Shown in pieces: positions 7,801-16,975 of a stretch of 35,029 nucleotides of DNA. Within the stretch, counting starts at the first letter, position 1; the number at the start of each line of letters is the position of its first letter. The position numbers and the translations under genes were made by a program. The DNA lies in the NCBI GenBank assembly GCA_028280785.1, contig JANQLF010000171.1:1-35029 (forward strand), read 5' to 3'. The stretch is from Planctomycetota bacterium (lineage in GTDB: Bacteria; Planctomycetota; UBA11346). The notes under the pieces are model-generated. The model ran no database searches and was not told where the DNA came from. It saw only the letters and a program-made list of their open reading frames with translations.

Positions 7801-8916
7801 GTCATATTCATAGACAGTAGATAAATTTTTCTTAGCACCATTGATGCGCGCTGCTGCGACTGATTTATCATCGCGACCATCGGATTTCTTCTCAAGGTCC
7901 ACGTTGCCGCGTTCATCTGGATTCGACTGTGATTTCGGACTACCATCGAAGTAAGACTCTGACTCAAAGACTGATTGCTCTGCTGCGTCAGATTGCATGG
8001 TTTTGAGATTAGCCGCATCAAAAGATGATTTTGAGCCCGGATGATTCGGGATGTTTGAGTTAACGGTGACTTCGCTGTTGTTATTGGCAAATTGATGCGT
8101 GAGTTCAATACCACTTGGTAGAATCGATTTTTCTAAATCGATACCATCTTTATAGGTGAAGAATGATGATTTTCCTACGCGTGGATGAGCAGCGGTGATG
8201 CGACTGTTTTTATCTAGCGATACTGTCGAGGCTAAGCCAGCGGGATCAATGGAACCAACAACGCGTGCGCGTAGGTCATATAGCTGCTGGGTCTTGCGCT
8301 CTTGCGGGTCGGTATGCGATAAAAACATGCCATGAGCATTAAAACTATATTTATCAATAATATTACCCGGTCTGTTTCTTTCTTTGAGTTGATCAGCATC
8401 GTCATAATCGAAACTCGTGATATTTCCTGCTGCATCTTTCACCGAGTGCAGATTACCCCGGTCATCATAAACATAATCAGTATCCGACCAGAACCCGTCA
8501 GTAGAGACATCATTTTTAGTAAGATTCATCGGATTATTAATTTTAGCATCATCAGTGACCGCCAGATCAAAATATACTGACTCGCGATGGACACGTCCTC
8601 TAAAATCAATGTAAGATTGACGAATCGGCCAGGTTTTGACATTTTTCCCACCAGCTGCTTCTGCGGCGAGACTTTGAGTAACGTGCCATACTTTTATCGA
8701 TTGTGTCCCACCAGCTGCTAGGTTGATTTGAAAACTTTCAACAACCTCATAACTGATGACAACGTCCAACGAACCTGGCGTTATTATGCGCGTTACCCGA
8801 CCAAGTTTATCACGCTCATAGGTGGTATCAGTACTGGTGTAGGATTCCGCTGACTCGACCAAACAAGCCACAGATAACAAAGTGATGAGTAAAATTGATT
8901 TGAAAATGGTATGCAT
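3733..8916 (-). CDS. Secreted RHS/YD-repeat protein, C-terminal shell half with effector
   Basis: The 1727-residue protein begins with a Sec signal peptide (MHTIFKSILLITLLSVACLVESAES). A lipoprotein reading at the Cys is possible, but the lipobox is poor. YD repeats fill residues 30-1300, for example YVYDDRGNLHSV, YDALGRLTHKTF and YDILGRLIAI. The core ends at about residue 1347 with RHYEPSLARFLQLDP...YAYAGGDPVNRWDPRGL, the classical RHS boundary with both aspartates of the self-cleaving protease in place. A DNDGDGVIVGDE loop near residue 657 resembles a calcium-binding loop. It follows the upstream shell gene by 12 bp, with AAGGGGAGAGAG before the ATG. The upstream protein stops inside its own YD repeats, so the pair probably builds one shell that encloses the C-terminal effector. 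Delivery mode is unknown; there is no VgrG, PAAR or Tc A-component nearby. Confidence 0.85.
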   Translation of the reverse strand: MHTIFKSILLITLLSVACLVESAESYTSTDTTYERDKLGRVTRIITPGSLDVVISYEVVESFQINLAAGGTQSIKVWHVTQSLAAEAAGGKNVKTWPIRQSYIDFRGRVHRESVYFDLAVTDDAKINNPMNLTKNDVSTDGFWSDTDYVYDDRGNLHSVKDAAGNITSFDYDDADQLKERNRPGNIIDKYSFNAHGMFLSHTDPQERKTQQLYDLRARVVGSIDPAGLASTVSLDKNSRITAAHPRVGKSSFFTYKDGIDLEKSILPSGIELTHQFANNNSEVTVNSNIPNHPGSKSSFDAANLKTMQSDAAEQSVFESESYFDGSPKSQSNPDERGNVDLEKKSDGRDDKSVAAARINGAKKNLSTVYEYDKFKRVKSIKYPGQKKVFIKYTNNASQVYLRRQSGSQLPIEEVKARDKRGNVIWYKERNIQWVHKYDALGRLKIKQQYHPDPDVKTEYFYEDDGSNRYDKIEYTRADQTQETLDFDYDALGRLTHKTFKGEQVARMFDAAGMLLNETINGKTTTYKYDPDTLQRTEVNGPKMRVVRELDTLKRLKSITRYEKDEAGVEASPIKESYEYDYVAIGTAAPSLVVTTHYENEYRKERTHYDIFGSIYSVTHLDADEATPTQFKEVKHFVYTYDESNNNWRQDVFRDNDGDGVIVGDESTPHLCIETNLRDDSPENQANGGFSTTTKEIDPADPNNPKESTRVDDPEGRTVKQQHGDGPVFRSEYDKVHGMLIEAVEEETGIAYNYDYYSDKLLLKNMKVTYPDALQGASREVEVTYEDRDRIKTASFKKSGSSIIDIVRTYNYAGDLLDSIEQQYHEPLVNAVQNFKGKEVFSLFYDRMDRLNKMILTKVDGQTTTEEERQYFSYDRDGHLIFDALKRSVAQNNGYLRLYGFDGFDNRTNVRDVPQADALYDQSITPLLSATYNFPNECVYLKTHIQHNVQSTGGKMSYATTMTLSDGSNTVDIVLRSFFDGTYDELYLEHGSESVGPLPNGDVEWTIVRRADDVLVASIVSGVDEDEQYLHIPGLSNPISSVTYSFATLPDNDETTDANTVLFNQGGQQSIWHGVASTQNEISKAANYDGWHRLDTEYVYLNQVEQSRKKFIYDGSGHIYRIVDPLNLQAVYKEYTYDILGRLIAIDSDIAQTGNDLAISYNAASWQRSTMTDADGEKQFTWFNSDLVRVQNPDGTQKHYAGSNGSPLWTVDFDPNQSDSGVARVYTKNYRGDVTGTYGQFDAANEFDLGKFDIFQYDADGNITKVQQAQYDGVTANMQDQNLDDVEAGPRYRGYWYEGGSTKHYHLQNRHYEPSLARFLQLDPAKAGMNWYAYAGGDPVNRWDPRGLWDIPGLISEFTKNYGDNLPAMAGMFMVLSRYSLEQGNFWLDDWSVDHGTGQIFIAATSGLGGERSNENAAAQLYEILGDEFGELTGMSRSFRRGSFNVGMGGVKIVGGGLSMVGGGLLLAAPEPTGLTKVGGYGGLVFGGNLAFDGSVQFTEQVTHWFGADILPEGGFNPLGELAGLYGRAVGGREGEKWARGGMAFTEFFATLGGQMGLTKFGRLPVREAPAVALKEMKAAFKVMRAGLDKSNWVGHINNIVKSFNAQGRTKTMLLGEGGQGGIIRYIKNLNQSAKDRWTEFVELRPESLNFSAENAAKLLGKNPSPVVKHYVDKLTLEYNLLLVEQLAKSGFVFKVRGVAKSADATSDWLRAELEVLERLGVKWEVVP

Positions 8917-8928
8917 GTCTCTCTCCCC

Positions 8929-11900
8929 TTACTCGTCACTCAGTGCAGTATTGGTCATCTGCATCTGGGCATTATAAGTATAGGTCGATTTATTTATCGT
9001 AGTTGATCCGGCTTTAATCGTTGTCGTCGTCGGTCGTAATTGATCATCTCGATCCACCACCCGCGTTATTCCACTACGTGTGTTAGTTATGCTATGCACT
9101 TCACCAATTTCAGCGTCAGCATAGGCGTAAATCTCTTCAGCTTGGTTTGGCAATATTTCTTTTTTCACATTACCAAACTGGGTGCCGGTGTAATCATATT
9201 TCACCGTGTTTCGGCCTTTGTCTGTATTACCAACTTTCGCATCCATTTCTGTATCGATATAACCATCATCGGTATAGGTAAAGGATGCCAAAGTTTCTGT
9301 ATTTTCACGATGGTGTTGAATTAACCCGGCACGCTTTCCAGTCATATAGTAATCGTAGGCTGTCGTTACATTAGAAATGCGATCAATACCACCAATGCCC
9401 TTGATATTATTCACGCTATGCAAACTCAACAATGATATGGGTCCTGCACCTGGCACTTCGAGAGGCTGATATTCCAGGTAAATCGATCGTTCATGAGTCA
9501 GGAGCGTTTGTCCCAACTCGACTTTTACATCAATCGCCTGTTTACGGTCATTATATAAAATAGTAGTTTTTCTATTAGTGAAGGAATCGACTATCTCTAA
9601 TTTTTTATCAGTGACCGTATAATCATAGGTAACCGTTTCATCATCAGGTGCGGTAAACGTCCCTGTATCTGTACCTGAGGAAAAACGAATTGTGTTGCTT
9701 GGGAATAATAAATCAAAATTATCATCTATACTGACAGATGTTCCTGTAAAGTTATAGGTAACCTTACGTTTTTCTTTATCAGCTTTGTTATGATCATTCA
9801 GTGGATAGGTGATTTCTTTCAGCTTATGATCACTGTGGTATTTGATTCCATACTCACGCTGTTTATTGGTGCCATAAGGAACAGTTTGGACTAATTTAGA
9901 AATATTATAATTCTTATCATCTTGGGTAATCACCCACTTGTCACTTAAGCCCTTCTTAATCTCTTTTAGAATATGCTTATTAGCATCAACGTCGAGATAT
10001 TCACTGAGTGTTACCGTCCGTCCATAATCATCACTGATTGTTGATATAGCACGTGCACCAGTACTTAAACGATTTACATGAATATTACGACCCTGGTGAT
10101 CAGCCGTACGCAATAAATAACCATCCTTATCAAAGTAAAAACGCATATATGGGCGATCTGGGAAAATGACTCTAATTCTTTCTGCAATTGAATAGCGCTC
10201 TTCTTTCGGTCCATGGGCCTGTGCACTGATATACTTGATGTCTACATCCGATTCTAGGTGAACACGACCGGTTTCATCGACAATCGTCACATCTGGACCA
10301 TCAACAGGACCCGGGAAGGTCCACTCAGTTAAAGCGTGATAACTGCGATAGACGCGAATATCATAATTTGTACGCCAACCAGCACCAAAGCCTGAATCGA
10401 TCACATCGAGACTGTTATAATTCAAGGTCAAATCAGGGCCTGGCTCTTGCGTGCCAAAGGCCTTCAATGGGAACTGTAAAAATAAATTACCATTGGTTAA
10501 ATTCACTTCACCAAATCCGTCTAAAGTTGGTAAACGCTGATATGCTTCCCACGGATCCGCATAACCAAGGTTTGGAATCGTGTTAAGCATTTTTATTGTA
10601 ACTATTTCAAAGCCTGGCTCTTCGATGCCATCCATCATTTCCTCAAAATGTAGATATTTTCTTTTAGGAAATTCTACCGTTGCATGATAGAGATTCATCT
10701 TTTCCTGGAATGAAGTAATTTTTGCAGTAGTCGTTTCAGTTGATGTCCAAGTATACACGCCATCTTCAATAGTTACGCCAGATTGAGATATACTGGTATT
10801 GATTGGCAATTCATGTCTTGCTTCTGTTAATTGCTTAGGCTCTTTGCCCTCTTGTTCTAAGAATACAGGATTAACAAATTCATGCTGATTTATTATGATT
10901 TTCAGCGATGCTTTTTTATCGGTGTTAGGGTCCGTGGTTTGTAGATCAGTGCTCCAAACTCTATAGCTATTCGGAAAGAGTAGCTCTGTTGATTCTCCAA
11001 CCGTTCCTAGCACTTTTACAGCTACAATATTATTCACATCTATAATAGTTTTTTCAGTCTCAATACCATCATCGACAGTTTGAGGTCCGACAATACCGCC
11101 CTCAAGACTTTCCGATTGTCCATTAAACCAAATACCATCACATTCTACACCTTGGTCAGCTCCTACATCAAAAATATAGAGTCCAGGTTTTAAATACATT
11201 CTACCTGCAGATGACGTACTATATTTCACAACATCCGGTTCTTGAGAATTCGGAAACTCCCTCGATTCATCGATCTTATAAAGATCGCCAAAAATCATGC
11301 TTTTATCAAGATCAAGTTCTAGATCACTACCGCTATTTTCATTGTTAAATCGAAACATGACATCGATTAACTGTATAGTTGTATTTAATGGATCGGCTCC
11401 GGCAGGATAGGCTCCGAGCGGTAAACGAATCCATATATCGTCAATCGTTGGTTCGATTGATGCCCACAACGAAGCGCTGTTTATTGATTGTAGGTCGAAA
11501 TAGGTAGCCGATTTGTTATTCGATTCATCCTCTACGTACCATTCAATCATTTGACGCGATTTGTTTTCCACTTTTTTCGTTATAGTTTTCTCATTTATAC
11601 TTAAAATAGTATCCGCTTGTACCCAATACGGTTGATAAGGAACTCCGTTAGTATCTGTAACTATCTCCTGAAATTGCTGTGATAAATCTACCATCGGAAC
11701 AACCGTATTGCCTGTGTTAATTAGATTTTGATACGTAGTTGTGCTAGAAAAAGCATTCATCATTTGATCAAACAATTTATACTCAGGGCTCCAAGTCCAA
11801 ATTATTTCATCAATATCCACCACTTCTTCAAATTCTGAATTGCCCATAAATATTTCAGCGAAACTAGGGGTTGCTTTGCCTGACAAATAATCAATCCGAA

Positions 11901-14900
11901 CCGCAGCGTTATTGGCGCTAACTGTACTAGATTGCTGGCTATACCAGTTCATGAAAAACACCGGTTCAGTATTGTCACCAATAAAGGAATAACCTGTCCG
12001 TGCGTCATAATTATTAATCACCGAACCAACTGGAGACCCCCACAGTGCATAGCCCTGTATATTTTCTGTATATAAACTCTTATCCCCTACCAAAGATGCA
12101 TTATACCCTCCTTCAAATTCATCCCAAAAATTAGACTCGCGCACCAATAGTATTCCATTGAGGTCATGACGCTCGCCTGCAATTGATACGTATCTGTATT
12201 CATCTACGCCCTGATATCTGAAATATTTAGACACAAAAGCACTGTCAGCATAACCGATCAAATTTAATGAATACACGAAGTCATCAATACCAATAACTTT
12301 TTTCTGTAATTTATCTTGAAACGCAGTATTCGCGGTGTCTCTATTTAGGGTAACAACTATATGGTTAAAAACATAGCCAGTTCCATCAACATCCAATTGT
12401 GTAATTGTAGATTTTTTAATTAATTTATTATCATACAATTCCTGCAGATTTAAACCTGTTATGGTTATAGTCATATCATTGTCCTTAGCTCGATCAGGAG
12501 AAGTCACAAATCCATCAACTACAGTAATTGGAGTGACATCCAAATCGACCGTTGCTGAACCTGAATTAATACTCAGACCTGACTGATCAACTTGACCTAT
12601 TTGTACATCGTCTTCACCTTCTTTAATCGTTACATTAACCGTTGCGTCGAGCGTAAATCCACTGTCAACGAAACTGGTTCCATAGTAGGCATAAACTTCC
12701 CCCGATTTTTCATCGGCAATTGGTAAGGTTACCCCTGCTGCCTCTTGATAAGGAGAAATATCCACTTCTATACCTGGATAGGCTGGTCGTACAGCAATTG
12801 CGGTTTCACCTTTTAACAATTGAGTATTCGATGTTCCACTTTCAGTAATTTCATAATAAGCCTTGTCGCGTAAAATGCGCTCCGCTGTAAATTCGAGAAC
12901 TTCTAAATAACCCACCACTGGGGCATTAGTGCCTGGTAAGCGCGCGACTACGACAGGTAATCCACGCTCTTCAGGAGTTACCGTAATTGACTTCGAATCA
13001 AATTCATAACCACCGGTAGCGCCACCAAGACCGACTGTCAATACCTCTAAATCGGCCGTTTCATAACTCAAGCGATCATCTGATACCGTTATTGTCCTGG
13101 TAAATCCAACTTGGGCATAGAGTGGATGAGTGTAATCAAACGGATTGGCCGCCACTTTCACACGAATGAGCTTGCTATTACTCGCCGTAATGTCCGCATA
13201 ACCATTTTTTACTTCCGCAAAGGCAACCGTTATGGTTTGACCTGGTGCCACCGCATGGTGTGAAACCGTTGCACTTAAGGCAGAAACATCTTGGCCAGTC
13301 GTTGTATCATTCTTAATCACCAATTTATCACCGATTCGAATAAACACTTCTTCAGACGGTGTGCTTAACAGAACTGGCGATAAATTAAATGTACCATTTT
13401 TAACGACCGTATTTCCAGCTCGATCACTAACACTGGTATTTATATCGTTCTGGCCTTCGCCAGTTAAATAAACTTCCGTGAATCCACCACTGTCACTCGT
13501 TGTAGTAAATTGAAAAGTTTGGCCATTACTTCCACTCACCGTTACATCTAAATCGTCGGTTGGACCAACAAGATCCCAAGTCGTATTATGTGCATGACTG
13601 GCACCGCCATCATTCGGAATCTGATAATCATTGGCGTCATAAATTGCAATTGGCAGATCAACAATTGCACTTTGGTAGGTTGTGCCATCAACGACTTTCT
13701 CAGCCTGCGCCCGCACTGTCGCTGTAGCTGCTATATCAATTGTCGAACCAAGTGTATAGGCCTGGTCCGGATCACCTGCGCTCAAGGTATATTCTATAGT
13801 TGATCCACTTGCTTGAGCACTCATCGAAACTTTTATTGGCCCAACAAAATTGCCTCCAGTGAAATTTTCTTCGAGTAGATCGGCTGTTCCTGGATGGTGT
13901 AAAGCAAATGCAGGCGCATCGACATCATTATCTAAAAGATTAATAGTTTTCGTAACAATAGCGCCGAGCTCAGCGTTGCTTGGATTTTGTAATGTCACTG
14001 TTAATACCGCATCATTTTCTACGATACTATCATCGATAACTACAATTGAGATTTGACCCGTTGTTTGATTAGCAGGAATAGTCACGACATCATTATGCAC
14101 TATGAAGTCAGTACCCAATTCGGCATCAACAGCAGTAACAGATACCTCCACATCAACCGTCGCATTTATTGGTGTATCGATGACAACCGGAATTAACAAC
14201 TGACCGGTTCCAACACCTTCAACCATCTGTTCTGTGTTCGCATCGGCAAATGCCACTTGTGAGACAGCACCTGGATCATCATCGTTGATGGTAATCGTAT
14301 AGGTATTATTCGAGCCAATATTCATTCCATTTGCATTAACCAACGTGATTATAATATCTTCACTCGGTTCCTTATGCGTATCACCAATAATTGAATAATT
14401 TAATGTCTTAGTCGTTTCACCAGCAGTAAAACGCAAAATACCTGCTTCATCTGCATCAGCTAAGGTGTAATCAACACCTTCCTCAGCCGATCCGCTGATT
14501 TGCCAATTTACATTGTAAACCTCATCGGCACCAGGTGCTCTATTTAAAATAACAGAAATAGTTCCATCTAAGTTCGAGCCCGATGCAGGCTCCGTGCGTG
14601 CCAAGGTATTTGGTGTTTCAAATTCAACCGTCGATCTATCTTCGATAGTTACGGTAAGCAGTGTGTTTGTACCAAGTATTGCCACGTTTGATTCAATCGG
14701 AGCTTGTAATTGAATATCAAACGTCTCACCCGCAATTTCATCAAGACTATCTACAACTGGAATAATTTGGATGGTTGCAAATTCTGCCGCAGATGGAATT
14801 AATAAAATGCCATCCACATTTTCATAATCGGATGCATCAGCTGTGTCTGGAATAATAGTAAATGGCACCTGTATTCCTGCTGGTAAAGGACTCGCAGGTG

Positions 14901-16920
14901 TAGCAATAACTGAAACCTCAGCATCACCGATAGAACCCTCTGAAACGGTTAGTGTTGTCTCCACGAATTGAACGACATGTCTGCTTGCCGGATCTGCAAA
15001 TACTGGTGCTAATGTCGCATCAGCAGCAGGCATCGTTATCGACGTTGTATCAGCAAAGATATCGAGAACACCTTGTGTATCGCCACTCCAAAATTGAAAT
15101 ACTTCACCGGCGTTTGGCGGCGTACCTGCAGCAATTGCCACCACATCCCCTGCAAAATGAGAGGTCATACTGCCGTTAATCGTTAAATCATATAATTTGT
15201 TAACTTGAAGGATAAATTGTTGCGATGCAGGTGCTGCGCCATCCTCCAAGCCATCGCTAGCAATAAGCGTAATGAGATTTGTTTGATCGATGCTATCATC
15301 TGGTGTCCATGTAATCACACCATTAGTAATTTGCATACTAGCAGGATGATTTAATAACTGAAAAGAGATTTCAGCAAACGCATCATCTGGATCAGAAACA
15401 ATGACCGTATGCGTAAATAATTCACCTTCATTCACAACACCTGAAGAAATGGTATTGTCGATACTGACCGGATCATTATGTGGAGTGATTGCTATGGTGG
15501 CTGTTATTGGGCCTGTCGTTAATTCACCGTCACTGACATTAAACGTAAATGAATCATTTGCACCCGATTCGTTACCATCATGTATGTAAATAAAACTGCC
15601 ATCTTCTTCTAATTCTAATTCCCCTTGCGACACATTAGAGACCAAGCTTACGGTCATGATATCGCCATCAGGATCGATAGCAGTGGCTAATAATCCTGTA
15701 GCATCGTTGCGTTCTAAGGCTTTTCCTTCAGTGGCGACGAAATTTAAATTATCAAGCGCAGGCGGTTGATTGGCCATTGGGTTAATGGTAATAGAAAAAG
15801 CAGGGAGCGAGACATCTGGATTTACATTATCACTAACAGAAATTATAATATTTGAAATAACACCTATATCACTTACTGCTGGCGTACCAGTAATCGATCC
15901 CGTAGCGGTATTAAATGTCGCCCATGCTGGTAGGGTTAGATTAAGTGAAAACACAAGTGTAGCGCCTTCTTCATCAGATGCCGTTGGCACAAACAAATAT
16001 TGCTCACCAGCATTTACTTCCGTTGCAGGAGTTCCTGATATTAATGGTGGATCATTTAATTCATTGATCGTTAATGTCACCGTCACAACACTCGAATCGA
16101 CCGTTCCATCATTCACTTTATAAGTAAATGAGTCATTAAAATTTTCTGTGCCATCATGATCATAAGAAAATGTGCCATCTGCATTAAGCACAAATGGACT
16201 TGAACCACCTTGGTCATCATGGTGACTTGGTGGGGTAACTAATATAGCTGTAATTGGATCATTATCCGGATCGGAGTCTGGGTTGGGATCAGCATTGGTG
16301 ATGACGTTTTCATTTAAAACGGCATCTTCGTCCAAGGTCCATGAATCTGGTTCTGCCACAGGTGGCTGATTGGATGGAATTAAATTTAAGGTTACGGTTG
16401 CTGTACTCGTGGCACCATCTTCGTCCTGCATCGTATAGGTAAATGAATCAGCTAACTCAGAGGCATTGGTATGGTTATAGGTAAATGAACCATCTGCACT
16501 CACATTGACGACACCATGTGAACCCTGGGTAAATGAAATTACTGAAAAATCAGCTAATCCGGCATCGATATCCGTATCGTTTACTAAAACACCTGGGGCA
16601 GTTACCGTTGTCAATACTCCTGCAGTTAATCCATTATAGGTATCATTAACGGCAACCGGTGGTGTATTTGGCACATTTCGAATCAACAAGCGCGCACCTA
16701 ATTTTACCTTAAAATTGGGATTTAATGCACCTTTGTTTTTTACCGACATTGTTAGATCACCATCAGGTGACTGAACATCGACGGTATTAGCCGTAACGTT
16801 TCGAGCACGATGCTCTTCTGCATTCGTAACCGTTACATTGTCGAGAACGATATCCTCTGCGTATAATGTGGAACAGCACAGAATAATTAATGATGCAACT
16901 TGAAATAGGTATTTATACAT
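8929..16920 (-). CDS. Giant exported protein: cadherin/Calx-beta domains plus N-terminal half of a YD-repeat shell
   Basis: This 2663-residue protein has a Sec signal peptide ending near TLYA-ED. Cadherin/VCBS-like repeats follow from about residue 87 (PPVAVNDTYNG, DGSFTYNH, DDSFTYKVNDG). A divergent InlB-like repeat lies at 577-645. Three Calx-beta-like domains span about 648-1000 (TVSEGSIGDAEV, DYTLADADEAG, EPSEDIIITLVNA). A chitobiase-C-like module (ALHHPGTADLLEENF) starts near 1003. Residues 1100-2100 are largely unrecognised. From about 2117 the RHS entry region begins (FGEVNLTNGNLFLQFPL, LTLNYNSLD, GFGAGWRTNYDIRVY), then DRPYMRFYFDKDGYLL, YGRTVTLSEY and YD repeats up to the stop. The chain ends mid-repeat and the next gene resumes the repeats. 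The many beta-sandwiches suggest an adhesive, calcium-stabilised outer stalk. Gap to the fibre gene is 55 bp; the Shine-Dalgarno is weak. Confidence 0.85.
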   Translation of the reverse strand: MYKYLFQVASLIILCCSTLYAEDIVLDNVTVTNAEEHRARNVTANTVDVQSPDGDLTMSVKNKGALNPNFKVKLGARLLIRNVPNTPPVAVNDTYNGLTAGVLTTVTAPGVLVNDTDIDAGLADFSVISFTQGSHGVVNVSADGSFTYNHTNASELADSFTYTMQDEDGATSTATVTLNLIPSNQPPVAEPDSWTLDEDAVLNENVITNADPNPDSDPDNDPITAILVTPPSHHDDQGGSSPFVLNADGTFSYDHDGTENFNDSFTYKVNDGTVDSSVVTVTLTINELNDPPLISGTPATEVNAGEQYLFVPTASDEEGATLVFSLNLTLPAWATFNTATGSITGTPAVSDIGVISNIIISVSDNVNPDVSLPAFSITINPMANQPPALDNLNFVATEGKALERNDATGLLATAIDPDGDIMTVSLVSNVSQGELELEEDGSFIYIHDGNESGANDSFTFNVSDGELTTGPITATIAITPHNDPVSIDNTISSGVVNEGELFTHTVIVSDPDDAFAEISFQLLNHPASMQITNGVITWTPDDSIDQTNLITLIASDGLEDGAAPASQQFILQVNKLYDLTINGSMTSHFAGDVVAIAAGTPPNAGEVFQFWSGDTQGVLDIFADTTSITMPAADATLAPVFADPASRHVVQFVETTLTVSEGSIGDAEVSVIATPASPLPAGIQVPFTIIPDTADASDYENVDGILLIPSAAEFATIQIIPVVDSLDEIAGETFDIQLQAPIESNVAILGTNTLLTVTIEDRSTVEFETPNTLARTEPASGSNLDGTISVILNRAPGADEVYNVNWQISGSAEEGVDYTLADADEAGILRFTAGETTKTLNYSIIGDTHKEPSEDIIITLVNANGMNIGSNNTYTITINDDDPGAVSQVAFADANTEQMVEGVGTGQLLIPVVIDTPINATVDVEVSVTAVDAELGTDFIVHNDVVTIPANQTTGQISIVVIDDSIVENDAVLTVTLQNPSNAELGAIVTKTINLLDNDVDAPAFALHHPGTADLLEENFTGGNFVGPIKVSMSAQASGSTIEYTLSAGDPDQAYTLGSTIDIAATATVRAQAEKVVDGTTYQSAIVDLPIAIYDANDYQIPNDGGASHAHNTTWDLVGPTDDLDVTVSGSNGQTFQFTTTSDSGGFTEVYLTGEGQNDINTSVSDRAGNTVVKNGTFNLSPVLLSTPSEEVFIRIGDKLVIKNDTTTGQDVSALSATVSHHAVAPGQTITVAFAEVKNGYADITASNSKLIRVKVAANPFDYTHPLYAQVGFTRTITVSDDRLSYETADLEVLTVGLGGATGGYEFDSKSITVTPEERGLPVVVARLPGTNAPVVGYLEVLEFTAERILRDKAYYEITESGTSNTQLLKGETAIAVRPAYPGIEVDISPYQEAAGVTLPIADEKSGEVYAYYGTSFVDSGFTLDATVNVTIKEGEDDVQIGQVDQSGLSINSGSATVDLDVTPITVVDGFVTSPDRAKDNDMTITITGLNLQELYDNKLIKKSTITQLDVDGTGYVFNHIVVTLNRDTANTAFQDKLQKKVIGIDDFVYSLNLIGYADSAFVSKYFRYQGVDEYRYVSIAGERHDLNGILLVRESNFWDEFEGGYNASLVGDKSLYTENIQGYALWGSPVGSVINNYDARTGYSFIGDNTEPVFFMNWYSQQSSTVSANNAAVRIDYLSGKATPSFAEIFMGNSEFEEVVDIDEIIWTWSPEYKLFDQMMNAFSSTTTYQNLINTGNTVVPMVDLSQQFQEIVTDTNGVPYQPYWVQADTILSINEKTITKKVENKSRQMIEWYVEDESNNKSATYFDLQSINSASLWASIEPTIDDIWIRLPLGAYPAGADPLNTTIQLIDVMFRFNNENSGSDLELDLDKSMIFGDLYKIDESREFPNSQEPDVVKYSTSSAGRMYLKPGLYIFDVGADQGVECDGIWFNGQSESLEGGIVGPQTVDDGIETEKTIIDVNNIVAVKVLGTVGESTELLFPNSYRVWSTDLQTTDPNTDKKASLKIIINQHEFVNPVFLEQEGKEPKQLTEARHELPINTSISQSGVTIEDGVYTWTSTETTTAKITSFQEKMNLYHATVEFPKRKYLHFEEMMDGIEEPGFEIVTIKMLNTIPNLGYADPWEAYQRLPTLDGFGEVNLTNGNLFLQFPLKAFGTQEPGPDLTLNYNSLDVIDSGFGAGWRTNYDIRVYRSYHALTEWTFPGPVDGPDVTIVDETGRVHLESDVDIKYISAQAHGPKEERYSIAERIRVIFPDRPYMRFYFDKDGYLLRTADHQGRNIHVNRLSTGARAISTISDDYGRTVTLSEYLDVDANKHILKEIKKGLSDKWVITQDDKNYNISKLVQTVPYGTNKQREYGIKYHSDHKLKEITYPLNDHNKADKEKRKVTYNFTGTSVSIDDNFDLLFPSNTIRFSSGTDTGTFTAPDDETVTYDYTVTDKKLEIVDSFTNRKTTILYNDRKQAIDVKVELGQTLLTHERSIYLEYQPLEVPGAGPISLLSLHSVNNIKGIGGIDRISNVTTAYDYYMTGKRAGLIQHHRENTETLASFTYTDDGYIDTEMDAKVGNTDKGRNTVKYDYTGTQFGNVKKEILPNQAEEIYAYADAEIGEVHSITNTRSGITRVVDRDDQLRPTTTTIKAGSTTINKSTYTYNAQMQMTNTALSDE

Positions 16921-16975
16921 AGCGTAGCCTATAAATTTAGAGAGTTAAAGAATCAAATCGGATAAAATCCAATTA

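Noticed and set aside
3733-8916. Tc toxin C-component (TcC) proper
   Set aside because: There is a Sec signal peptide, no TcA gene, and the partner protein has cadherin/Calx-beta domains instead of the SpvB/TcB layout.
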